DNA of 64,000 nt from Ciona intestinalis (taxonomy: Eukaryota > Chordata > Ascidiacea > Phlebobranchia > Cionidae). The DNA is taken from contig NC_020168.2 in NCBI RefSeq assembly GCF_000224145.3, forward strand, positions 4,933,480-4,997,479. The letters are read 5' to 3'. Positions within the stretch are counted from its first letter, which is position 1. Each line of letters starts with the position of its first letter. The notes under the pieces are model-generated. The model saw only the letters and a program-made list of their open reading frames with translations, was not told where the DNA came from and ran no database searches. Positions 38,877-49,600 of this stretch are shown here, piece after piece. Position numbers and translations under genes: made by a program.

Positions 38877-41214
38877 ATGGCTGCTGTTCAGTATAAGTTG
38901 GAAGGAAACAAACTTTATGCTCAGAAGAAATATGAAGACGCCATCAAGCAATACACGAAAGCCATTGTTAGTATGTTTAACTATATCTAGTTGCTTAAAT
39001 GAAGATTTTGTATGACCACATGGTAATTTATGCAAAGTTTTGTTTTGATAAGTACTTTAATGTTGTTCGGTTAAATGGTTTATTACATTATACTGTTTGT
39101 AGGGTGTAACGGTCATGCCTTTTATAAGAAGGTTTTGTACTTCTGGTTTAACATTGGTAAGACTGTCGTTTCATCATGTTTGTGCAGTTGTACACTACTC
39201 ATACCTTAGTTACCATAGCCAATGAGACAAAATAAAGTCATTCAATTATTTATAATGGAACAAAAATGTAGTTGGATAAATTGGAATTTACTTTATATAT
39301 GAGTTAAATTTTACTTTTGTGTTACAGAACAAGAATTCATCCATGTCTGTATTTTATACAAATCGAGCTTTGTGTAATATCAAGCTACAAAAGTGGGAGG
39401 AGGTATTTTTAGTTTTACTGTATAGTTAGAGAATTTTTATCAATATTCTTGCATGTTTAAGTATTTTCTCTTTTATAGGTAGCCTCAGATTGCAAAGCAG
39501 CTCTTGAAAATGATGCACAATCGGTCAAAGCTCATTTCTTTATGGGCCAATCCAATCTTGAATTGGAAAAATTTGACGATGCTATCGTTCATTTAAGCAA
39601 AGCCCATGAACTTGCAATGCAACAAAAACTTAACTTTAGTGACGACATTTGCTTCTACTTGAGATTGGCTAAACGGAAAAAATGGGAGAAATCGGAAAAA
39701 GTTAGAATACAGCAAGAAATTGAATTGCAGAGTTACTTGAATCGTTTAATGCTTGAAGATAAGCAACGGTAAGTTTTAATTTGAGTTATTTTGTTTGTTT
39801 TAACAATACAATTACGATATATTTATTATATTTTACAGGGAGGTTGAAGCTAAAACTAAAAGTGTTGAGACAAATAAAGATGAACAGAAAATTTTAGAAG
39901 AAATTGAAGAAAAATTTGTAAGTTGTGTGATTGACTTGTAACTTGTTCCGCATTGTTAAAATTAAAAAACAAGATTGGGTGCTTGGTTGTAGTTCAATTT
40001 AATGTGAACCTTAAAAAAGGGACTTGCCAACGTTTTATCAATGTGTAATGTCCATACAGTATAAACATCGTCATCACTCCTTAAAAAAAATTATAAAAAT
40101 TAACGATTCGTAAGGATTCAAACTAATAAAACATGAATACAGTCATACAATTTCATTTCCCTCCCTAAATAACTCACAATTTGTCCATTGCTGGTAGAAT
40201 GCTAGATAGTGAACCTATGTGTCATTGTCCCATTGATTCTTAATATGTGTTTTTATTCAAAGGAATCACGTAACCAGGAGCTGAACTCATTGTTTGCACA
40301 AGTTGATGAAAGAAGGAAGGTATTACTTCGCAACGAATGCTTAATGCCGCTGTTTTGGTTTAACTTTTATAACAATAGTCAGGATTCAGTGTTTTACTGC
40401 AGCCTGCAGGGAAGTTAAAGCAGCTACAAATTCAAACTGAAGGCGTTTATTTTATATTGTTATTTGGTATTTAAATTGAGTTTTTTTAACTATCGTTAGG
40501 ATTTCGTAAGTAAGTATTTGCAGTAAGTCATTTTTTTTAATGTTTATACATTTCTAGACTCGTGACGTGCCTGATTTCTTGTGTGGGAAAATTAGTTTTG
40601 AAATAATGAAGGATCCCGTTATAACTCCCAGTGGAATAACTTACGATCGTCATCTGATTGAAGAACACATACAGGTAGATAAATAGTAAAGACCGGGTTC
40701 TTAAGTATTTATTACTTCATACTTTAATATTAGATATTTTTGTTGTAGCAAATATGTTGACCAAGTTTTTAACTTTTATGGAAACAAAATAAACAGATAT
40801 TTGTCCACTGCTGTTCTTGTTATTATTCAATTCTATGCCAGATTAGTTCCCAAAACAGCTAAGTATTACTACATAGGTTGTTATTTTAAACGTTTTGAGG
40901 CTTTAAAAACCACATATTAATCATATACAGAATAATTTTTTGGTAGTACTTTCTACCAGAAAAGTAGAAATACTGCTGTAAGTTTATGTGAGGTAAAAAG
41001 AAAACATAAAAAGTTGCTACAGCAGGAAAAGGAACTATTTCTAGTCTACGACCTGTGTCAGGGTTTTATATACTACTTTACTTAACAGAGGGTTGGACAT
41101 TTTGATCCAGTGACTCGGCACAATTTGGAACTGAATCAACTCATACCGAACATTTCCATGCGTGAAGTTATTGCCAACTTTGTTGAAGAAAACGGTTGGG
41201 TTGAAGAATATTAA
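38877..41214 (+). CDS. STUB1: STUB1/CHIP, TPR and U-box E3 ubiquitin ligase
   Basis: CHIP binds the C-termini of Hsp70/Hsp90 through its TPRs and ubiquitinates clients through its U-box. Exons are 38877-38966, 39328-39401, 39479-39768, 39839-39918, 40262-40319, 40558-40674 and 41089-41214. The TPR region spans about residues 5-120 ([58 protein letters not shown]). A charged helical linker follows, then the U-box ([20 protein letters not shown], then [32 protein letters not shown]) and the canonical end ENGWVEEY. The U-box Pro and hydrophobic E2 contacts are present. An acceptor-like tract (tttaattataacag) ends one base before the ATG, as expected for a trans-spliced message. Confidence 0.97.
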
Positions 41215-42064
41215 CAACGTTTTGATTTTTTCATCTTATTTAATAAATGGTTCCCTTTTTTTCTTTTTTTGCTATCATGATCAGTAGTCATGAATGTTGT
41301 AGTAGTACATCTTACTCTTGTCCTTTCTTGCTTTGTATGCTGTTTTGCATTTCCTATCTCACTAAACACGACTTTCATTTTGAAACGTTTGTAAACTTTA
41401 TGCTTACTAAATTGAGTTTATTTTTACTTTAAACAATTTGCAAACAAATGGTAAATACCCAATTCTGATATATTTTGTTTGTCAAAATGGACATGTTAGA
41501 AATACTAAACCAAATTCAAAAACAAGATTGTAGTTCACACCGTCAATTGTAAATCACATTATTTACGTTTTACATAAACGTTTAGAGTCTCAGATTTAAA
41601 TCATGCTGCAACTAAATTATAAGTTGCATTGTAAAACAAATATACTATATTAGGAGTTTGTGATAACCTTTATGTAATATTTCTGTTATTGTACAAAAAC
41701 TGTTTTTTTTTGGGGTTTTTTTTCTTGACAAACTCTACTTTGATGAGTTTTTTGTTTTCACTGTGAATGCTGCTGACATGATTTAAAAATAAACTACTGA
41801 GTATTGAAAATAAATTTTTGAGTATTATTCACTGTTGAGTGTCAAAGCAGATCAGATTTCAACGTTTTAAACAGTAATGTTAATTTTGCTATGTTATTTG
41901 GTCGTAATATATAAGCATAAATCTATTAAAATAAGGAACGTATATTTTAGAAATTGGTTAAATGTTATGTGTTTCTTAAACCAGCTAATATTCCTTTGTA
42001 AACTGACCTATGCGCCTTGAGACGTAGACAGTATTAAGCCTTTGTTCGAAAAGCGGTTGTGTCT
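41215..42064. other. spacer between STUB1 and tRNA-Pro
   Basis: AT-rich 3' flank of STUB1 with AATAAA-type signals near 41240 and 41785. No gene or clear repeat is seen. Confidence 0.4.
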
Positions 42065-42136
42065 GGCTCGTTGGTCTAGGGGTATGATTCTCGCTTTGGG
42101 TGCGAGAGGTCCCGGGTTCAAATCCCGGACGAGCCC
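42065..42136 (+). tRNA. tRNA-Pro (anticodon TGG)
   Basis: A 72-base cloverleaf. The acceptor stem GGCTCGT pairs with ACGAGCC, followed by discriminator C. The anticodon stem CTCGC/GCGAG encloses the loop TTTGGGT, giving anticodon TGG (reads CCA and other Pro codons). The T arm is CCGGG-TTCAAAT-CCCGG. Internal A and B boxes (TGGTCTAGGGG, GGTTCAAATCC) are intact, there is no intron, and a TTTTT pol III terminator lies at 42139-42143. Confidence 0.97.
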
Positions 42137-43261
42137 AATTTTTGTATTTAGACTTTTAGTCCATTGTACCTTTAGTTTAGCTAGTTTTCTATGAACTTAT
42201 ACCTTGCCTAATTCGTTTTATGTCGTTGCGTTCATCTATTTATCTCACAAACCTAATATATCGTCAACTGTTTTTGGTGTTTTACAATAAACGCGGTCCT
42301 ATTTTAATAACAATGTGATTCAACTACTTTCTCCTATTTTTTATTCTATTTTTTCGTTTCATTTTGGGGTAAACAAAGAACATCCAAAGAACTATAAAAC
42401 CGTATCTTCACGACTCCCAAAGACGGCTGTTAAATGTTTAGAATACGATCAGGATTTTTAGATGTTATGTTCTAAAAGTGTCCCAGCTTTCCCCCACACT
42501 ACTATAATGTCTTTTTTCGGCAACGTATCACGACATCTGGTATGGGAAATTTGGCGAGTTTTGGAACTTGAAAAAAACCTGGACAAAACAAGGAGTGCAA
42601 GTTATGGACAAAACCAGGACAAACACGTTGTCATAAATTGTTTTTTTTTATTATTGTTGTTATTGGCCGAGAAAATAAAACGAAAAGTTGTCCCATCTTC
42701 CCCCATCTTACTGTATCTAATAAAAGCTTGTAGAGGCACAGCTGGACAATCTGCATTATAGGCGGCACGAATTGAGAGACCGGTAAATGTAGTTCACAAC
42801 ATAACATTTAGACAAGCTTTTCGCGCACATTCGACTTTACTGTTTGGGCCATTAGCTGTCTTATTGTGTATATAGTGATTCACTATCGTATTGTTTATAT
42901 TCCGAGTAGGCTTACGTGTTCCTCGGATTAAACTTATAATAGATTTTTTCTTTCTTCCCCTTTATTCACGACTGTCCTAAACAGAGTGCGTTTTTTTATG
43001 TAGACATGCAGTCGAATGTGGTTGTTACCATGCGGGGATTATATACAGAACCGAGTGAATAAGGCGTGATTAAGTAATTTCGCAAGTAAGACTCGTTCGT
43101 TTATGTCTGTCTCGTTGTTGATATGCCAGTGCGACTTCTCTGATCAGTTTTTACAGAAAAATTGCAATATAGATATAGGCGTAGTTAAATTTCTTGAGAA
43201 GTAATTAAGCCTTATAGCTAGACTTTAACTATATAATTATTGCTAAAAGAGAAATACCGAT
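42137..43261. other. spacer with a split family-A repeat
   Basis: Contains family-A sequence at 42338-42505 and a second right end at 42660-42716. No gene that I can support. The methyltransferase's 5' flank occupies the last few hundred bases. Confidence 0.4.
42338..42716 (+). repeat. family-A element with duplicated right end
   Basis: The interior and right end (gtgtcccagctttcccccacactactata) finish at about 42505. About 150 bases later another right end appears (gttgtcccatcttcccccatcttactgta, 42687-42716). This suggests a nested insertion or two adjacent copies. Confidence 0.6.
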
Positions 43262-44134
43262 ATGTTCAGGTTTTATGAAAGTAATTCCATTTCGGAAAAA
43301 TACAAAAAGTACCGACCTCATTATCCGACACAGCTTGCCACAGAGACACTGGGCGATTTGAAGGGAAAAAAATTGAACTTTCTACTGGATGTCGGTTGCG
43401 GTGGTGGCCAAACAACCAATATATTTGCCCCCTACTTTCATGAAGTGCTTGCCATTGACGTCAGCGAAAATCAACTTAAAGAAGCGAAATCTCAAAACAA
43501 GCTTGCTCACGTGACGTACAAGCAAGGGTTTGCTGAAACACTGCCCTGCGATGACGTCAGTGCCGACATCATCACAGCTGGAGCAGCATTACACTGGTTC
43601 AATCGACCAAAGTTTTACAAATAAGCGGACCGTGTTCTAAAACCGGGCGGTCGGTTGATCGTATTTGAATATTGGTCATTTAAAATTTTTCCTCTTAATA
43701 TATCTGGAGACGCCACGGAATTGTCAGAAGTTGCGGATAAGCTGTTCAAAAACTTTGAACAACTCGAAACGAAAAATAACTCTAAATTGGAAAATATATA
43801 CCGTATCAGTTCGAACAAGTACTTGAAAATATTGGATGAAATGCCGTATTCAAAAAAACGTCGATTCGATAATATTTCTATGGAACGTTTTTGGTCGTTT
43901 GACGACGTAAAAGGTTTCATTCAATCGGTTGATATTTATGATATTTATATGAAACGCAAAGAAAATGAACTACATCTTTCGTACGAAGAACGTAAAACTA
44001 AACTACTCGAATTGGACCCTTCAGAAGAATTCGTTAGATTACTAAAGAAAAGTTGGGGGTGTACAGAACTGGAAAACTCAGACGTCAAAATGAAAGTCGT
44101 TTTTGACTTGTTCGGAGTAATCGGGGAGAAATAG
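43262..44134 (+). CDS. class I SAM methyltransferase (type 11), intronless, with one in-frame stop
   Basis: The frame reads MFRFYESNSISEKYKKYRP, then motif I LLDVGCGGGQTTNIFAP (SAM binding, about residues 41-57), the acidic IDVSENQLKEAK, and LPCDDVSADIITAGAALHWF. A TAA at 43622-43624 interrupts it after residue 120. The same frame resumes at once with ADRVLKPGGRLIVFEYW (post-motif strand) and runs 159 more codons after its first internal Met to a stop at 44134, about 290 codons in all. Homologues of this small-molecule type often have Glu at the stop position, so a single G-to-T change would explain it. It could be a null allele, a young pseudogene or a sequencing error. The substrate is unknown. 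No intron is seen, unlike most neighbours. Confidence 0.75.
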
Positions 44135-44238
44135 TCGATCTGTACATCTATTTTCAGGGTACATACGATAAGCTAGACATCGGACGTTTTTGTTCGTTTA
44201 ACTCACTATTTTTTGTATATATTACTAACCATATTCTT

Positions 44239-44435
44239 ATAGTAGGGTGGGGGAAGATGGGACACTTTTTCATTTAATTTTTCCGTTTAATTTGGCAGTA
44301 AACAAAGAACATTCAAAGAAGTATAAAACCGTATCTTTACGACTCCCATAGACGTGTGGTCAATTGTTTAAAACACAATCAGGATAATTGGATATTATGG
44401 GCTAAAAGTGTCCCGTCTTCCCCCACCCTACTATA
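44239..44435 (+). repeat. MITE-like element, family A, best-preserved copy
   Basis: Near-perfect terminal inverted repeats: TAGTAGGGTGGGGGAAGA at the left and its complement at the right, 197 bases in all, flanked by TA on both sides (ttaTAG ... CTAtatt). Structure suggests a non-autonomous Tc1/mariner-type element with TA target duplication. Confidence 0.85.
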
Positions 44436-44980
44436 TTTACAGTGTATTTTGCAACTTTTGGCGGTACTTTGAATGTGTTTCTTTGCAATTATCTTCTATT
44501 ATATTCGTATATACCAGAGGTCGAATGAAAATGTTTCATGTATGACAATTACAGTTTTAACAAAATCCAACTATGAAAATGTAATGATTTTATTAAAAAC
44601 GCGTGCACAAAACGACAGAACAACAACGTGCTTCAGGTTTTACAACAGAAATTCCAAAAACGAAAATTGTTTGCGAGGGTTTTCAGTGTCTAATTTTGCA
44701 GTTACAATGTCAGCGGGGTTCAGTGGTAATCAGTCGGAACGGTCATCAGGAGTCGGAACCCGCACGCGTCGTGGGCAGCGACCTATCAGAAAACTGCGAC
44801 AACAGTTCGACTCTTCTTCGTCAACCACAGGGAAAAGTCGAGCAGCAGAGTAATAAGTCGTAACGTGTTTATCTAAAAAGAAAAAAAGTTAAATTGTAGC
44901 TTATACTTTGCTTGTATGGTCCATTTAGTTGAAATTAGCAATCAATGAAAAAACTCATCCCTGTTATAAAAAAATTACAT

Positions 44981-45160
44981 AACGTCATCACTATTGTGAA
45001 TATAGGCAGCGGAGGGTTCACTATGGGCATTATTACGTCAGGATTATCGGAAATCTTTTTTTACAAAAATAGATTTGATTACGTCATAACGAAAATGGAT
45101 TACGTCAGAAATTAAGCTGATTTGTTTGTCCTTTTATGACGTGTTAAACAAGTGACGTTA
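44981..45160. promoter_or_regulatory. cluster of six CRE/ATF-like sites
   Basis: AACGTCAT (44981), three TTACGTCA (about 45033, 45079, 45100), TGACGTGT (about 45137) and TGACGTTA (about 45153) fall within 180 bases of otherwise AT-rich spacer. This is the binding core of CREB/ATF bZIP factors. Function is inferred from site density only. Confidence 0.35.
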
Positions 45161-46624
45161 TTTTTAGTTTTCAATGTTACCTGTTTGCTGCAAAAGTGGC
45201 GAATAATGTAACATATAGTACAGGGGGGAGATGGGACTCTTAAGCGCATACTGCCCAATATTTCCAAATTTAAAATACATGCTGGTTTGTGGGTGATACC
45301 ACGAATTAGGAATTAGTAGTATCATTCCTTTATCAATTGACAACAATTCAAAAAGTATAATATCTCTCACGAGGAGTTATTCAGCAATTCTCACAACAAG
45401 TTAAATGTGTTAAATTCCAAAAAGACAGGGTAAGACAGGACAGTTTAAACTCATTGTTAATTTTCATTACTAAGTGCATTTATTAATAGGAATGCACGTA
45501 AATATCACGAAATAAAACTGTACGCTTTAAAAAGCAAGGTTAAACATTCTTTTCCTTGCCCTAGTGCTATAGTTTTAACATGTTACCTACAAAATTATTG
45601 TATGAAATTGGTTTTAATGAGTATCTTTCAAATGCATATGCACTTTTTATAACAGAAAATTGATAATAAAATTAATAAAGTTTACATGTTTGCTACAAAT
45701 TGGGTATTACTACACTGTTTTTCGCCCGAGCCACTTCTCTTAAATTATCTCGAAGTGCAAAATGACTAAATTTTAAATATATTTTCCATATATTATCTTG
45801 TTATTTAATCAGTATGCTTATATTATATTTGAATAACCCCTTGGGTATAAATTATTGAATTAAAGTAAACCTGTCAGAGTGGGCTATGGCAATAAAAACC
45901 TAAAAAACTACAATGTGGGGGAAGATGGGATACCAAGGTGAAATATATTTACATTAACAGTGTTCGGCAACTTGTAGTTAACCTATAAAAGTCATGGTGA
46001 CTCCTGCCTACTTTCCTCATGTTTATAACTCTTTTTTTTCACAAAACCAAAACTAGTTATATAAGACAAAATCAGACTGATCGAAATATTCAAGGGTGTT
46101 TTTATAAAGCTATGAAACTAGTTTAATCATTCACACTCGCAAACTATAAAATTTCATTGGCTTACTATGATTTTGCCACCGTTTAAACTTAGCACCTAAC
46201 TATTTCGCATTTTTTTACCTGTTTAAAATATTCTTTTTATAAAGTTGTGATAATACTGTCAAATAATTCTGTAACATTATTTTCCTTATTATTATTATTA
46301 TTAGTAGTGTCCGTGAAAATTAAGTTTAAAAAAAGCTCATCGGATAAATTGTCCCATCTTCCCCCATCCTACTATATGTTAACACCTATACCTATATGCC
46401 TTCATCAAACATTGATAAAAAATGACCTAGAACGCAGCATCTAAGAAAAACATATTAAAAACAAAAACTTTTATTTAATACTTTCGAACACGAAGGCAAA
46501 TTAACAATTTTTAGAGGAAAAAAAGTAAACAAAATATTAGCAAAACTTAACTTAAATTTTTAACCAGCACAGTGAGTTGGAAAAGTTTAAAATACATTTT
46601 ATTAAACCGAGTCAGTGGTGGAAT

Positions 46625-49600
46625 TTATTTGATGTCACAAAGCAGAGCGACACCACGCATGGTCCAGTGTGATGGTTTCTGGTTGGTTTTCAACCATAAT
46701 GGTGTTATGTAGGTTAGATCTGTGCGACATGGTTTCTTATACACAGGGCAAACATAAAGAGAGGGATCTTTTGGTGCTGTGGAATTAATGGCAAACACAT
46801 GAACCACTGGAAGAGGAACAAAGAGAACTTTAGGTTGAGATTCTATGAGTCTTGAGTTCCTTCTATCCCATGCAGCACCATCCAGGAATAAACCGTGCAC
46901 ATAAACTCCCTCCTGGAAAAAAAGAAAAAAATATTTTTATCTATATTGGGGTTCGGGAAGACATGGCACTTTTAGGACATAATATCCAAATATCCTGATC
47001 GTGTTTTAAACAATTAACAATGGCCTATTGAAGTCGTAAGAATACGGTTTTATAATTCTTTGAATTTTCTTTGTTTACTAGCAAATAAGATTAGAAAATA
47101 AAATAAAACGGTTCCCATCTTCCCCCACCCTACTAGATAATACTATATGATTGTTTCTAAACTTTTTTTAAGCCCAACTTAAATATGAATAGCAAAACTT
47201 TTCACAAAACTGCACTACTGACAACTTGTTGTAAGCAAAAGATAAACATTAATATGTAAGCCAAATATTTATAAAAATTGAATTATTGTACCCAACTGAA
47301 TTTAATCACTCATTTTTTGGTTTTAAAAAGATAAATTTTTAATAAAAAAATTACAAATTTTTACTTTTTTTTAAAAAAAATACACGTTTTCTGGTTTAAA
47401 CATAAAAAGAAAACAAATATTCCTACAGTAGGGGATGTTGATATGTCCTCCTTGAATTGCTTGAGAACTTCATTATGCAAAGTAACCGTGTCAAGCGCCC
47501 AACCTTTGTGCATACGAGTTACTTCTTGTCTCATGGCAGTTAAAAAACCTTGAAAAATAATCTCAGTCACAAATTTTTTTTCGTAAATTACTTTTTTAAT
47601 ACCAAAGTTTTGACACCTTATTCCGCATTCTTAAAAAAGAGTTTAATCACCTAAAATATCAAACCAGAAAAAAATTAAAGGGTAGTTGTATGAATAAACC
47701 AGTTTTTAGAAAAAAGGGAAAGAGGTGTATCAAACAAGCATCAGTGTTATAACGACTTTCGTTAGCCACCACGCAAGAATAAAACAAGTTACATTCATTC
47801 AGTCTTCACTTCCAAACCTTGTGGGTTAAAGAATCCAGTCATCCAGAAGCAAGTTGGCCTTCCTTCATAAATCCAGTGCGATAATTGAGCGTTCCGTTCC
47901 ACAAGTTCAGTGAACCAGAATCCAATGGTCGACGACTCCCACGACACTTTTCTCCATAAAGATGGAACTTTGGCATCAAACAGATTATCCAACGCATCTC
48001 GCAAATTCTGAACAACAAAAAATTTTTTGAACACAGTGTTACAGAAGTTAAGTTTAATGGTAAAGTCTGTTTAAGAATAATTGCCGTGTGAACTTATACG
48101 GGTTAAAAAAACTTTAGTTACAAGTTTTACAACCATTGTAGATTGTAATCTGGAACTAATCACATTATGAAAAGTGTAAAAATTGACATAGTTTATCCAA
48201 TATAAAATATAAATGTAAACATATGTACCAAACCTGGGGTGGCAGGGTAGACACACCTACTCTGGAGTTATTGGCAGTTAATTAATCAGTAAAAACTATA
48301 ATCAAAAAGTTAGACCTACCCCTGTCTTCCTTTTTTAAAAGTGTTGTCTATGCATATAAACAATAAGTTTATTCACCTCACTCATAATGATGGTGCCTTC
48401 AATAGCAAGTTTAAGGTCAGTGAGAGTGATCCGGACCAAAGTGATGACTTTCTGCATCCGAGCAATCTCTTGCTTTAGGAAGATGTTGAGAGAATTAAGA
48501 AGACCCATTTTAACAAGGCGTGTTCGAACCTGATGCCAGATGTATATATAACATAAATATATATATATATAAAATATTTATACTATCAGTTTGTTTTTGA
48601 AGTTCGGTCTAATGAATTTGACTAATTTATCCTTGCTCGGGGTATATAGGTATAAACTATGACACAGGTATGGTTTTTCATCCATGCGCCAATAATGGTA
48701 GCAGTATCACATTGAATTGGGTATTTTTGTACGCTCACTAACTGCTTTGCCATGGCACAGTATGAAAAACAGATTCTAACAGCAGACAAGTTTGGAAAAC
48801 ACACTTGTATTATGACTTGCAAATTAAATTCATTAGATTAATGTCACTAATACACAATAGTTAAAAATAAATACAACTGCTGCGTTTGACAAAATGCATT
48901 CAAACTGGCTCAGAACATATTTAAACAGAATGTAATGAAACTTTGAGATAAAATTATTTTACTCTAAATTTCATGAAATATTTTTTACTCTATGAAATTA
49001 TTTTTCGAAAATCTTCACCTCGTGAGCAACATAGTCTGGAGGAAGTTTAACGAGCATCTCGTGAGCTTGTCGGAAGACCACGGACTCCCTCGTCTCCCCC
49101 GATCCTCCTCCCGCATCTTTAGGTTGGATGTTGAGGATCGTATCAAGGATCGCGGTGGCGGAGTTGGTTTGGTAAGTGATGTCAGCGTTCATGTGAAGTC
49201 CGAACACCTCCGGAGTATCAGTGAGAGGAAGAGTATCAATCGCATCCATCACCTGTGATAATTGTGATAATTTAAGTAAATTGGAAGGTATACTCAGCAG
49301 ATCTGAACTTTTTAAATTCTTTGTTTATACTTAAAAAACATTTAATAGTTGTTTATTTCTAAAAAACTGTTCAATTCTTTCTTTATTCTTAAAAAAAACA
49401 TCAAAAATCTTTCTTTATTCCTAAAAAAACTATTCAAATTTTTTATTATTCTTAAAAAAAACATCAAAAATCTTTGTATATTCTTCAAAGAATATGGGAC
49501 TTGAGTTTCAGACCAGAGTTGGCCCATTACTTTAATACTCAGATTGCTACCACCTATTTGTGACCACTGGGTTAGGGTAATTTTTGCCAACTGCTTTGCT

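Larger units (their letters stand above)
44135..46624. other. intergenic between methyltransferase and dynein 3' end
   Basis: Contains an intact-looking family-A element (44239-44435), fragments of it near 45215-45260 and 46335-46376, and a cluster of CRE-like sites (44981-45160). A 48-codon open frame from 44707 (Ser/Arg-rich) has no recognisable features and I do not call it a gene. Confidence 0.45.

Noticed and set aside
42462-42761. 99-codon plus-strand frame
   Set aside because: Much of it is repeat sequence of family A; no protein features.
44473-44853. 126-codon open frame with a Ser/Arg-rich end
   Set aside because: No homology I recognise, no splice context, and it lies in a repeat-rich spacer. 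Kept as unannotated.
48998-49252. Second dynein gene or alternative exon cassette
   Set aside because: Exons and introns are equally similar between copies and the break falls at a fixed-size N gap, so an assembly overlap is simpler.
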